A stretch of 64,000 bases of DNA, taken from assembly GCF_031626875.1 (NCBI RefSeq), contig NZ_JANDMF010000005.1, forward strand, positions 1-64,000, written 5' to 3'. The notes beneath the pieces are model-generated. The model saw nothing but the letters and a program-made list of their open reading frames with translations. It made no database searches and had not been told where the DNA came from. Position numbers and translations under genes: made by a program. Positions 8,445-16,825 of this stretch are shown piece after piece. The number at the start of each line of letters is the position of its first letter. Within the stretch, counting starts at the first letter, position 1. The stretch is from Clostridium sp031626875 (GTDB lineage: Bacteria; Bacillota; Clostridia; Clostridiales; Clostridiaceae).

Positions 8445-8520
8445 TTTATAATCACCTCACTTTGCTTATTCTACATAGCATGTCCATTTTCCTTTTGTTT
8501 AAATAAAAAATAAGATTAAT

Positions 8521-8549
8521 TATTAGGGCACTATCTAAGTGCCCTAATA
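8521..8549 (-). terminator. Terminator of the tepA-like gene
   Basis: TATTAGGGCACT (8521-8532) pairs perfectly with AGTGCCCTAATA (8538-8549) around a 5-nt loop. A T-rich tract follows on the minus strand. Confidence 0.85.
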
Positions 8550-8552
8550 GCT

Positions 8553-9347
8553 TTATTTATTTTCTTCTTTTTTGACTTTTTTTCTTGGGGCAGCTTTCTT
8601 TTTCTGTACTGTTTTCTTTTCTTCATAAATTGGATCCTTTTCTTCTATTAATGAATTAAGCTTAGCTAAAGCTTGACTTGCACCTCCAACTTCATCAATA
8701 AGTCCACACTCTACTGCTTCTTTTCCAATCAGCATAGTACCAACATCATTAAGTAATGCATCTGTTTTCATCATATAGTTATTTAAATCATCATGACTTA
8801 TATTAGAAGTCCTAACTATAAATTCGTTAATTCTTTCTTGCATCTTTTTAAAATATTGGAATGTTTGATCAACACCAATCACAAATCCATTCATTCTGAC
8901 TGGGTGAATTATCATGGTAGCAGAAGGCGTAATAAAAGAATAGTCAGCAGATGTTGCTAGTGGAACTCCTATAGAATGACCTCCACCTGTAACTATTGAT
9001 ACTGTAGGTTTTGAGATAGAATTTATCATTTCAGCTATAGCCAGACCTGCTTCCACATCTCCTCCTACTGTATTTAAAATAATTAAAACACCCTTTACAT
9101 TTTCATTTTGTTCCATTGCAATAAGTTGTGGTATGACATGCTCGTATTTTGTAGTTTTAGTTTGCGGTGGTGATACCATATGCCCCTCAACTTGCCCTAT
9201 TATTGATAATATTTGTATTCTCTCATTAGGTGAAGCCATACTTGTACTTCCAAATTCTTTCACAGACTTCATTCTTTCTGAGTTTTCTGTAGCTTCATTA
9301 TTATCTTTTTTTTCTTCTGATTTTCCTATACCTCTAAAATTTTCCAT
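8553..9347 (-). CDS. tepA: ClpP-fold serine protease, TepA/YmfB-like
   Basis: This protein has the ClpP/crotonase fold and resembles B. subtilis TepA (YmfB), reported to help protein export and to degrade signal peptides; substrates here are unknown. The 264-residue product has a hydrophilic charged N-terminus, a nucleophile motif GHSIG with Ser125, a likely catalytic His148 in IIHPVR, and a lysine-rich tail. No signal peptide is seen, so it is probably cytosolic. The ATG at 9347 follows AGGAGGAGTG, but that SD is locked in an 11-bp hairpin (9356-9388). Placement after the aspartokinase gene and beside ftsK is common in Firmicutes. Confidence 0.9.
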   Translation of the reverse strand: MENFRGIGKSEEKKDNNEATENSERMKSVKEFGSTSMASPNERIQILSIIGQVEGHMVSPPQTKTTKYEHVIPQLIAMEQNENVKGVLIILNTVGGDVEAGLAIAEMINSISKPTVSIVTGGGHSIGVPLATSADYSFITPSATMIIHPVRMNGFVIGVDQTFQYFKKMQERINEFIVRTSNISHDDLNNYMMKTDALLNDVGTMLIGKEAVECGLIDEVGGASQALAKLNSLIEEKDPIYEEKKTVQKKKAAPRKKVKKEENK

Positions 9348-9355
9348 AAAAGCAC

Positions 9356-9388
9356 TCCTCCTGTACTTTTTTATTTTGTACAGGAGGA
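9356..9388 (-). promoter_or_regulatory. SD-sequestering hairpin upstream of tepA
   Basis: On the minus strand UCCUCCUGUAC (9378-9388) pairs perfectly over 11 bp with GUACAGGAGGA (9356-9366) around an 11-nt A-rich loop. The 3' arm contains the tepA SD, with the AUG 8 nt further on. No U-tract follows. A TATAAA at 9394-9399 could place the hairpin at the 5' end of a transcript, but its -35 box is weak. Confidence 0.7.
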
Positions 9389-9447
9389 TAAAATTTATAC
9401 TAAATTATTTAAATTAACAATCTATAAAGCACAGTTTATGAGTATTC

Positions 9448-10647
9448 TTAACATAATTTAAATGCTGTGTGCAGTGCATTTATAGCTTCACTTAAGTTTT
9501 CTCTATTAATCAAACACCATATAGTCATATGTGAATCAGCTGTTTGTAATACTTCTATCCTATTATAATTTAGAGCTTTATATATTTTGGCCATAACACC
9601 AGGAATTCCTCTCATCCCTGCACCAACAATAGCTATAGTACTTAAATCTTCTTTAAAAATTGCATTAATATTTAAACTTTTAAATAATTCCAATACCCTT
9701 TCTTTAGCTGATGCTGGAATTGTAAATATCTGTTCAGTTGGAAAAATATTTATAAGATCTAATGAAATCTTATTTTCTGCAATTACCTCAAGTATATCCT
9801 GATAACTTTCATTTCCTTTATTATCATCTAATTTTATACGAACTTGTACCCTATCATTATGACTTGTTATACTTGTTACAAGTCTACGATTCTTCTTATC
9901 TCCAACATTATTAATAACTGTACCTTCACAATCATTCATAGTATTTTTTATAACTAAAGGAATATTCCCTATTTTAGCAATTTCTACTGCATTTGGATGA
10001 ATAACTTTTGCTCCTTGATCTGCTAATTGAAATACTTCATCATAACTTAATACATTAATTAATGAAGCTTCTTGTACTATTCTTGGATCAGCTGTCATTA
10101 TACCATCTACATCTGTATATATCTCAATTTTTTCCGCATCTAAGCCAACACCAACAATAGCAGCTGAAGTATCACTCCCACCTCTTCCTAAAGTAGTAAA
10201 GTAACCATCTTCAGTGACTCCTTGAAATCCAGTAATAACTGGCACCTTACCCTCCGCTAATATATCTAAAATTCTTTTATCATCAAAATCCTTTAATGAT
10301 GCATCATTAAATTTACTATCTGTAATTATGCCAGCTTGCCCACCAGATAGAGGCACTGCATCGATTCCTTCTAAATACAACTTATTTGCCATTACTACAG
10401 CACTTATTAATTCACCACAACACATAAGTAAATCTGCTGCTAATTTATTTTCTCCCTTAAATCCACTATCCATTATTGAAAGTAATGTATCTGTTGCATA
10501 TGGTTCGCCTTTTCTTCCCATTGCAGATACTACTATAACTGGATTATACCCATTACTAATAGCTTTTTTAACTTTTTCAACAACTTTTTTTCTTTTCTCA
10601 TCTGTCGATACTGAAGTTCCACCAAACTTTTGAACTATTATCTTCAT
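9448..10647 (-). CDS. dapG: Aspartate kinase
   Basis: Aspartokinase phosphorylates aspartate to 4-aspartyl phosphate, the entry step to lysine, diaminopimelate (DAP), threonine and methionine. The 399-residue product starts with KFGGTS (residues 7-12) and has the GRGGSDTSA substrate-binding segment near residue 155. Tandem ACT domains occupy about residue 265 to the end and should bind an inhibitory amino acid. The neighbours ymxH and tepA match the Bacillus dapG region rather than a lysine operon, hence the symbol. A role in supplying DAP for wall and spore cortex, with dipicolinate as another branch, is inferred. The SD is AGGGGGA. Confidence 0.93.
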   Translation of the reverse strand: MKIIVQKFGGTSVSTDEKRKKVVEKVKKAISNGYNPVIVVSAMGRKGEPYATDTLLSIMDSGFKGENKLAADLLMCCGELISAVVMANKLYLEGIDAVPLSGGQAGIITDSKFNDASLKDFDDKRILDILAEGKVPVITGFQGVTEDGYFTTLGRGGSDTSAAIVGVGLDAEKIEIYTDVDGIMTADPRIVQEASLINVLSYDEVFQLADQGAKVIHPNAVEIAKIGNIPLVIKNTMNDCEGTVINNVGDKKNRRLVTSITSHNDRVQVRIKLDDNKGNESYQDILEVIAENKISLDLINIFPTEQIFTIPASAKERVLELFKSLNINAIFKEDLSTIAIVGAGMRGIPGVMAKIYKALNYNRIEVLQTADSHMTIWCLINRENLSEAINALHTAFKLC

Positions 10648-10665
10648 GTTTTTCCCCCTTGGTAA

Positions 10666-10950
10666 CTAAATGGTTGCTTTTTTTATATCATTTTCCTCTG
10701 CATCTAATATTATAGTACGTGCGCCGATTTTTTTCACGCATTCCCAAGGAATTTCTAAAAACTCCTTAGATCCCCCCAAAAAGCCTAATTTCCCACCACT
10801 TACATTTATTATAAGAAATTTTATATTTCCTTCATCATCAATTACTAAATCATTATTTTGAAGATAATCATATTTTTCCCCATCATTAACATTTATAAGT
10901 TCATATCGTCCAATCTCACTTAATAGTTTTATACCACTTTCATGACTCAT
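10666..10950 (-). CDS. ymxH: YlmC/YmxH family PRC-barrel protein
   Basis: This 94-residue protein belongs to the small PRC-barrel YlmC/YmxH family found in spore-formers. Its molecular function is unknown. Recognisable parts are an N-terminal SEIGRYELINV strand, DLVIDDEGNI and a C-terminal IPWECVKKIGARTIILDA. The ATG at 10950 is chosen because the alternative GTG at 10959 is part of the SD AGGAGGTG itself. The SD is partly paired with an upstream arm in a hairpin (10953-11003). It lies between the M16 peptidase gene and the aspartokinase gene, 18 bp from the latter. Confidence 0.9.
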   Translation of the reverse strand: MSHESGIKLLSEIGRYELINVNDGEKYDYLQNNDLVIDDEGNIKFLIINVSGGKLGFLGGSKEFLEIPWECVKKIGARTIILDAEENDIKKATI

Positions 10951-10952
10951 AG

Positions 10953-11003
10953 TATACACCTCCTAAATTCTCTACATAATTATTATGCTTTAAAAGGTGT
11001 ATA
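10953..11003 (-). promoter_or_regulatory. SD-masking inverted repeat upstream of ymxH
   Basis: UAUACACCU (10995-11003) can pair over 9 bp with AGGUGUAUA (10953-10961). The latter covers the second half of the SD AGGAGGUG. The 33-nt loop contains a smaller palindrome, CATAATAATTATG. No U-tract follows, so a translational role is more likely than termination. Confidence 0.5.
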
Positions 11004-11016
11004 TATTCTATTAATT

Positions 11017-12318
11017 TTAAACTTGAATATCTTCTGTATAATCTTTATAGGCTTTCACTGAAGATTCTATAACATTATCTAATAAACTATAGTCTACGTT
11101 ACTACCAACATATGATGAATTAATTATTCCGTTCCCAAAACATTCTTTTAATACAAAATCAATATCATCTATACTAACCTTATCTATTCTCTTTATAACT
11201 TCATCTTGAGTACTGATTTTATTTTTAAATAACACAGATTTTGCATTGCTAAACATTCTAGAACTAGTACTTTCAAGTCCTAATATATAATTTCCTTTAA
11301 TCTTTTCTTTATTCATCTCTAACACTTCTTTAGTAATAGACATTTTAGAAAATTTATAAAGCTCCTTAATTATAACATCTAAAGCTTTTTCTGCGTAGTT
11401 TTTACTGAGACCTGTATAAATATTTAGCATTCCTACACCCTGAAACGCTTGAGGATAACAATAAATATTATAGCATAGTCCTAGCTCTTCTCTAACTTTT
11501 TGAAACAATGTAGAGGATGCTCCACCACCAAATATATTACTAAGCAATACTAACGCATATCCTCTTTCATCTCCATATGGCAATCCTTTAAGCCCTAAAC
11601 CTATATGTAGTTGCTCAATATCTTTATCAATCGATGCTGTTCCTTTATAAATAGATGCACCTTCATAAGTTGGCACATATAAATTTTCATTTTCCCATAT
11701 TCCGAAATACTTCTCAACAAGTAATTTTAACTCATCATCATTAAAATTACCGCAAATAGATAATACTGAATTATAAGGAGTATATTTTCTTTTTATAAAC
11801 TCCTTAATTATGTCCTTATTAAAACTTTTTACTTTTTCTATAGTTCCTAAAATAGGATAGGATAATGAGTGATCTCCAAAAGCTATTTTTGAATGCAAAT
11901 CATCCAAAGCATCTTCCGGATTATCCTCACTCATATTTATTTCTTCAATAACTACTCCTTTTTCTCTTTCTATATCTTCAGGAGCAAATTTTGAATTTAA
12001 AATTATATCAGATAAGATTTCTAATGAAAGTTCCAAGTGAGTATTTAAATTTTTTACATAATAACAAGTAGTTTCTTTACTTGTAAATGCATTTATTTGT
12101 CCGCCTAAATTTTCTACTGATGCTGCAATTTCTTTAGGACTTCTTTTATTTGTTCCTTTAAAGAACATATGCTCAATAAAATGAGATATCCCATTTAACT
12201 CTTTAGTCTCATTTCTTGACCCATTTTGAACCATTATTCCAACACTAATTGATCTAACAGAATCATTTTTCTCGGTAACTATTCTTAGTCCATTTTTTAA
12301 GGTATATAAATTATACAT
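11017..12318 (-). CDS. M16 family zinc metallopeptidase (MlpA/YmxG-like)
   Basis: This is an inverzincin-type peptidase of the processing-peptidase family. The zinc motif HFIEH lies at residues 46-50, and the third ligand is expected in the EREKGVVIEEINM helix about 75 residues later. The 433-residue length matches bacterial single-chain M16B members such as B. subtilis MlpA, reported to affect extracellular protease production. No signal peptide is seen, so it is probably cytosolic. An AGGAGG SD precedes the ATG. It sits between pnp and ymxH, the conserved Firmicute order. The substrate is unknown. Confidence 0.92.
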   Translation of the reverse strand: MYNLYTLKNGLRIVTEKNDSVRSISVGIMVQNGSRNETKELNGISHFIEHMFFKGTNKRSPKEIAASVENLGGQINAFTSKETTCYYVKNLNTHLELSLEILSDIILNSKFAPEDIEREKGVVIEEINMSEDNPEDALDDLHSKIAFGDHSLSYPILGTIEKVKSFNKDIIKEFIKRKYTPYNSVLSICGNFNDDELKLLVEKYFGIWENENLYVPTYEGASIYKGTASIDKDIEQLHIGLGLKGLPYGDERGYALVLLSNIFGGGASSTLFQKVREELGLCYNIYCYPQAFQGVGMLNIYTGLSKNYAEKALDVIIKELYKFSKMSITKEVLEMNKEKIKGNYILGLESTSSRMFSNAKSVLFKNKISTQDEVIKRIDKVSIDDIDFVLKECFGNGIINSSYVGSNVDYSLLDNVIESSVKAYKDYTEDIQV

Positions 12319-12341
12319 AAAAATCCTCCTATAACAAAAGT

Positions 12342-12378
12342 CACGAATCTTCTCTATATTATTATAAAGATATTCGTG
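12342..12378 (-). promoter_or_regulatory. Hairpin in the pnp-M16 peptidase gap
   Basis: CACGAA (12342-12347) pairs with TTCGTG (12373-12378) and an adjacent TCTT/AAGA helix continues the stem after one bulge. On the minus strand ACTTTTGTTAT follows, then the peptidase SD. It may be a weak second terminator after pnp or a leader structure of the peptidase gene. Confidence 0.4.
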
Positions 12379-12405
12379 GCTTCCTATTCCTACTATTATC
12401 TACAG

Positions 12406-12431
12406 AAAAAAAAGGCAATCATTTTGCCCTT
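12406..12431 (-). terminator. Terminator of pnp
   Basis: AAAGGCAA (12411-12418) pairs with TTGCCCTT (12424-12431), one pair being G-U. A run of eight T residues follows on the minus strand. It directly abuts the pnp stop. Confidence 0.75.
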
Positions 12432-14540
12432 TTATTGTTCTTTCTGTTCTTCTTGCTCTTTTAAAGCATCTTTTCTAGAAAGATTTATTCTTCCTTGACT
12501 GTCTATTTCAGTTACTTTAACTAAAATTTCATCTCCAACTGAAACAACATCTTCAACTTTGTTTACTCTTTCAGCTGCAAGTTTTGAAATATGAACTAAT
12601 CCTTCTTTGTTTGGAAGAACTTCAACAAAAGCTCCAAAAGTAGTTATTTTAGTTACTTTTCCTAAATAAACTTCTCCTGCCTTAACTTCTTTTGTTAATC
12701 CTTCAATAATCTTTAGTGCAGCATTAACTCCATCATGATCTGGTGAAGATACAAAAACAGTTCCATCTTCCTTAATATCTATTTTAACTCCAGTATCAGC
12801 AATTATCTTATTAATTACTTTTCCACCTGCTCCAATCACATCTCTAATCTTTTCTGGATCAATTTGTAATGTAGAAGTCTTAGGAGCAAATCTTGATACT
12901 TCTTCTCTTGGTCCTGAAATACATTCATTCATTTTATCTAAAATAAATAATCTTGCTTTTCTTGCTTTTCTTATAGCTGTTTCTACTACATAAAAACTTA
13001 ATCCTTTAAGCTTTGTATCAACTTGAATTGATGTTATCCCTTCTGTAGTACCAGCCACCTTAAAGTCCATATCTCCAAAGAAATCTTCTATTCCTTGAAT
13101 ATCTGTTAATACTTCTTCTTGTGATAAATCTTTAGAAGTAATTAACCCCATAGCTATACCTGCTGCTGGTCTCTTTATAGGTACACCTGCATCCAATAAA
13201 GCTAATGTAGAACCACATACTGATGCTTGAGAAGTTGATCCATTTGAGCTTAACACTTCTGAAACTAATCTTATTGTATATGGGAATTCTTCTTCTGATG
13301 GTATTAATGGTTCAAGAGCTCTTTCTGCTAATGCACCGTGTCCAATTTCACGCCTTCCTGGTCCTCTTAGTGGTTTAACTTCACCTACACTGTATCCTGG
13401 AAAATTATAATGATGCATATATCTTTTACTTGTTTCAGTTTCATCTATTCCATCTAAAATTTGCACTTCACTAATTGAACCTAGCGTTGCTACAGTCATA
13501 ACTTGAGTTAATCCTCTATTGAATAATCCTGTACCATGTGTTCTTGGAAGTATTCCAACTTCACAGCTTATTGGTCTTATTTCATCAAAAGTTCTTCCAT
13601 CAGGTCTTCTCTTATCATTAAGAAGCATATATCTTACTACTTCTTTTTGCATTGTATAAAGAACTTCCTTTATATCCGCCTCTTTACCTTCATGCTTCTC
13701 AGAAAATTCTGCTTTAACTTTTTCAGTAGCTGCATCAACTGCTGCATTTCTTTCATCTTTTTCTGTGATATACATAGCTTCTTTTATCATATCTGAAGCA
13801 AAAGCTCTTACATCTTTTTCAACTTCTTCATCTACAGTATATAACTCTGGTACTATTTTTGCTTTTCCTATTTTTTCCATAGCTTCTTCTTGGAAAGTAA
13901 CTATATCTTGACAAGCATCAAAACCAAATTCAATAGCTTTGATCATAGTATCTTCATCTATCTCGTTTCCACCAGCTTCTATCATCATAACTTTTTCTTT
14001 TGTTGCACATACAGTTAAATGAAGAGTTGATTTTTCTCTTTCCTCTGCATTTGGATTAATTACCAACCTTCCATCTACAATACCAACTTGAACTGCTGCT
14101 ACAGGCATAGTAAATGGTATAGTAGATAAACATAATCCCATAGAAGCCGCATTAATAGCTAATATTTCTGGCAAATTATCCTTTTCTACTGATACTACTG
14201 TAGTAACAACTTGAACATCATTTCTATATCCTTTAGGAAACAATGGTCTTATAGTTCTATCTACAGCTCTACCATTTAATATAGCTCTATTAGAAGGCCT
14301 TCCTTCTCTTTTTATAAAACCACCTGGTATCTTTCCTACTGCATATAATCTTTCTTCATATTCAACACTTAATGGGAAGAAATCAATTCCTTCTCTTGGC
14401 TCCTCTGATGCATTTACATTAGTTAATATTACTGTATCCCCATAACTCATGAAAATTGCAGCATTTGATAACATACCTACTTTACCAAATTCTACTTTCA
14501 ATTCTCTTCCAGCAATAGTTGTGCTTAACACATTGCTCAT
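12432..14540 (-). CDS. pnp: Polyribonucleotide nucleotidyltransferase (PNPase)
   Basis: PNPase is a phosphorolytic 3'-5' exoribonuclease and part of the Firmicute mRNA-decay machinery with RNase Y. The 702-residue product has two RNase PH domains joined by a helical linker, a KH domain (IRDVIGAGGKVINKI) near residue 560 and an S1 domain (GKVTKITTFGAFVEVLP) near residue 625. The ATG at 14540 follows GGGAGGT at good spacing; an in-frame start at 14558 would add only six residues and has no SD. rpsO lies upstream, with a terminator between them, so only part of pnp transcription can be readthrough. Confidence 0.98.
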   Translation of the reverse strand: MSNVLSTTIAGRELKVEFGKVGMLSNAAIFMSYGDTVILTNVNASEEPREGIDFFPLSVEYEERLYAVGKIPGGFIKREGRPSNRAILNGRAVDRTIRPLFPKGYRNDVQVVTTVVSVEKDNLPEILAINAASMGLCLSTIPFTMPVAAVQVGIVDGRLVINPNAEEREKSTLHLTVCATKEKVMMIEAGGNEIDEDTMIKAIEFGFDACQDIVTFQEEAMEKIGKAKIVPELYTVDEEVEKDVRAFASDMIKEAMYITEKDERNAAVDAATEKVKAEFSEKHEGKEADIKEVLYTMQKEVVRYMLLNDKRRPDGRTFDEIRPISCEVGILPRTHGTGLFNRGLTQVMTVATLGSISEVQILDGIDETETSKRYMHHYNFPGYSVGEVKPLRGPGRREIGHGALAERALEPLIPSEEEFPYTIRLVSEVLSSNGSTSQASVCGSTLALLDAGVPIKRPAAGIAMGLITSKDLSQEEVLTDIQGIEDFFGDMDFKVAGTTEGITSIQVDTKLKGLSFYVVETAIRKARKARLFILDKMNECISGPREEVSRFAPKTSTLQIDPEKIRDVIGAGGKVINKIIADTGVKIDIKEDGTVFVSSPDHDGVNAALKIIEGLTKEVKAGEVYLGKVTKITTFGAFVEVLPNKEGLVHISKLAAERVNKVEDVVSVGDEILVKVTEIDSQGRINLSRKDALKEQEEQKEQ

Positions 14541-14597
14541 TATAGGACCTCCCTTCAACCTTAAATTTACATATTTTTCTAATAATTTTAAAATAAT

Positions 14598-14618
14598 AGA
14601 GCGGATTTAGCCCGCTCT
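14598..14618 (-). terminator. Terminator between rpsO and pnp
   Basis: AGAGCGG (14598-14604) pairs with CCGCTCT (14612-14618). ATTATTTTAAAATTATT follows on the minus strand, a weak U-tract. Partial readthrough into pnp is plausible. Confidence 0.7.
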
Positions 14619-14623
14619 AAAGA

Positions 14624-14887
14624 TTATCTTCTTAAACCTAATTTTTTGATAATAGCTCTATATCTTTCGATATCTTGTTCTTGTAAGTAATTTAGAAGAC
14701 CTCTTCTTTGTCCAACCATCATTAATAGACCTCTTCTTGAGTGATGGTCTTTCTTATGAACCTTTAAGTGTCCAGTTAATTGACTGATTCTTTCAGAAAG
14801 TAAAGCTATTTGAACTTCTGGTGAACCAGTATCTCCTTCGCTTCTTCCAAATTCTTTTACTATTTCTAATTTTCTTGCCTTATCCAT
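14624..14887 (-). CDS. rpsO: Small ribosomal subunit protein uS15
   Basis: S15 is a primary 16S rRNA-binding protein that organises the central domain of the 30S subunit. The 87-residue product has the family length and conserved GDTGSPEVQIALLSERI and LKVHKKDHHSRRGLL segments. The ATG follows GGAGGTG. It has its own promoter (14971-14999) and a leader of about 75 nt with possible S15-binding structure. rpsO-pnp linkage is widespread in bacteria. Confidence 0.99.
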   Translation of the reverse strand: MDKARKLEIVKEFGRSEGDTGSPEVQIALLSERISQLTGHLKVHKKDHHSRRGLLMMVGQRRGLLNYLQEQDIERYRAIIKKLGLRR

Positions 14888-14894
14888 GCGTATG

Positions 14895-14964
14895 CACCTC
14901 CAAAAATTATCCCCATAGTTCCAAGTAAGAAGATGGCACCTCCTAACATAGAACTAGGTTCCTA
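14895..14964 (-). promoter_or_regulatory. Structured 5' leader of rpsO, candidate S15 autoregulatory RNA
   Basis: The leader carries two GGAGGTG sequences (14895-14901, the true SD, and 14937-14943). A possible long-range helix joins 14916-14921 (TAGTTC) with 14951-14956 (GAACTA). S15 represses its own mRNA in several bacteria through unrelated leader structures. Whether this leader binds S15 is inference. Confidence 0.35.
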
Positions 14965-14970
14965 CTGGAC

Positions 14971-14999
14971 ATTATAACAAAACATAATATAATTGTAAA
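14971..14999 (-). promoter_or_regulatory. SigA promoter of rpsO
   Basis: Minus strand: TTTACA (14994-14999), a 17-bp spacer and TATAAT (14971-14976). Confidence 0.7.
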
Positions 15000-15013
15000 T
15001 CTTTTTTGTATAT

Positions 15014-15934
15014 TTACATGTTTTTTTGCTTTTCTGCGAAGATTTTATCTTTATTGAGCTGATCCTTTAGCTCATTTATAGAATTAAACTTTATATTATC
15101 TCTAATTCTTTTTATAAAACGAACTTTTATTTCATCTCCATAAATATTTCCATTAAAGTTAAGAATAAAAGTCTCAACAGTAATAGTGTTCCCATTAACT
15201 GTAGGATTATTCCCTATTGAAGTAATTCCTTTATATTTTATATTTTTTAATAGTACATTTGTATAATATACACCATCTTTAGGAAGTAATATTGATTTTG
15301 AATACTCTAAATTTGCAGTCGGAAAACCTATAGTTCTTCCAATTTGTCTTCCATAGACAACTGTTCCTTTTAAAAAATACTCTCTAGTCAACATTTCACT
15401 AACTTTTTCTAAATTTCCATTTGAGATTTCTTCTCTAATTCTAGTACTACTTATAACTTCTTCATCAAATTTGCAAGGTTTCATTACCCAAACTTCAAAG
15501 TTATATTTAAGAGACAATTCATTTAAAAGCTTAACATCACCCATATTTTTGTATCCAAATCTGAAATTGAAACCTACTACAATTCCTTTTATCTTGAATT
15601 TCTCTATCAAATACTTCACAAAATCTTCTGGCGTTTTTTTCATAAATTCTTCAGTGAACTCTTCAAAATAAACTAAATCAACCTTTTTCTCTTTAAGAAT
15701 TTCTTCCTTACTGAAATTATCTAATAATAGTTTTGGAACTGACTTTGAATTTATTAGAGTTCTAGGATGATTTTTAAAAGTATATACTATACTTTTACCC
15801 TTACTGTCTTTAACTAAATCTACTAACTTTTCAATTAAAGTAAGATGTCCTTTATGAAGTCCATCAAAACTTCCTAAAGCTATGTAATTTATATTATCTT
15901 TTTTTCTCAAACTATCATTATTTTTTGATAACAT
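15014..15934 (-). CDS. ribF: Bifunctional riboflavin kinase / FAD synthetase
   Basis: RibF converts riboflavin to FMN and then to FAD. The 306-residue product has an N-terminal nucleotidyltransferase domain with GSFDGLHKGH (residues 21-30) and a second motif STRIREEI near residue 165. The C-terminal riboflavin kinase domain has GRTIGFPTANLE near residue 200. It is the last gene of the nusA operon, 15 bp after truB. The SD is a modest AGGGG. No clear terminator is visible before the rpsO promoter. Confidence 0.97.
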   Translation of the reverse strand: MLSKNNDSLRKKDNINYIALGSFDGLHKGHLTLIEKLVDLVKDSKGKSIVYTFKNHPRTLINSKSVPKLLLDNFSKEEILKEKKVDLVYFEEFTEEFMKKTPEDFVKYLIEKFKIKGIVVGFNFRFGYKNMGDVKLLNELSLKYNFEVWVMKPCKFDEEVISSTRIREEISNGNLEKVSEMLTREYFLKGTVVYGRQIGRTIGFPTANLEYSKSILLPKDGVYYTNVLLKNIKYKGITSIGNNPTVNGNTITVETFILNFNGNIYGDEIKVRFIKRIRDNIKFNSINELKDQLNKDKIFAEKQKNM

Positions 15935-15949
15935 TTATTTAACCCCTAA

Positions 15950-16825
15950 CTAGATCAAAAGCTTTTCTATCTTAAAACCAAAGTTATCCTGTTTTCCAAG
16001 TCCAATAAATATTCCGGTCTCATCATAAACTCTATAAAGCTCTCCAATCCTAGGTTTCAAGTTAAGACTTCTTTTATCTGCAACCTTCACTCCATTTATA
16101 AATAATTTAGTATATCCACTATTTATATTAATTTGTGGATACATTCTTAAAGCCTCTTCCATAGTTATGATAGAATTTTGAATATTTTCTGCACTTAAAT
16201 CATTTATATTAATACTTTCTTCTTCACTAAAAATAGAAGTTTTTGTCCTTCTAAGTTCTGTCATAGTCGCTCCTACACCAAGTTTTTCTCCAATATCATA
16301 GCAAAGACTTCTTATATATGTTCCTTTAGAACAAGTAACTTCCATTGATATATAAGGTTTTGAAATATTTATATCTTTTATATCATATATATATATCATT
16401 CTTCCTTCTCTTTCAACTTCTATTCCTTGTCTTGCAAGATCATAAAGTCTTACTCCATCTTTTTTTAGTGCAGAATACATAGGCGGAACCTGAAGATATT
16501 CACCTTTAAAACTATTAATTGCATCTAAAATATCCTTACTGTCTATTTTAGATGCATCCTTTTCTTCTATTATTTCTCCTTCTAAATCATAGGTAGTTGT
16601 CTTCATTCCTAATTTAAAAGTAACAAAATAACTTTTTTCAGCCTTCATTATATAATCAATTATTTTAGTTGCTTTTCCAAGACAAACTGGAAGAACCCCT
16701 GTAGCTTCTGGATCCAATGTTCCTGTATGTCCAACTTTCTTTTCTTTTGATATTTTTCTCACCATTCTTACAACATCAAAAGATGACATTCCTTTATTCT
16801 TAAATACATTAATTACACCATTCAT
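15950..16825 (-). CDS. truB: tRNA pseudouridine(55) synthase
   Basis: TruB isomerises U55 in the T-loop of tRNAs and also acts as a tRNA folding chaperone. The 291-residue product has the catalytic aspartate Asp38 in GHTGTLDPEATGVLP, and conserved SALKKDGVRLYDLAR and YIRSLCYDIG segments. The start codon overlaps the nrnA stop (ATGA), so expression is probably by translational coupling; its own SD is weak. It is in its usual place downstream of rbfA. Confidence 0.98.
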   Translation of the reverse strand: MNGVINVFKNKGMSSFDVVRMVRKISKEKKVGHTGTLDPEATGVLPVCLGKATKIIDYIMKAEKSYFVTFKLGMKTTTYDLEGEIIEEKDASKIDSKDILDAINSFKGEYLQVPPMYSALKKDGVRLYDLARQGIEVEREGRMIYIYDIKDINISKPYISMEVTCSKGTYIRSLCYDIGEKLGVGATMTELRRTKTSIFSEEESININDLSAENIQNSIITMEEALRMYPQININSGYTKLFINGVKVADKRSLNLKPRIGELYRVYDETGIFIGLGKQDNFGFKIEKLLI

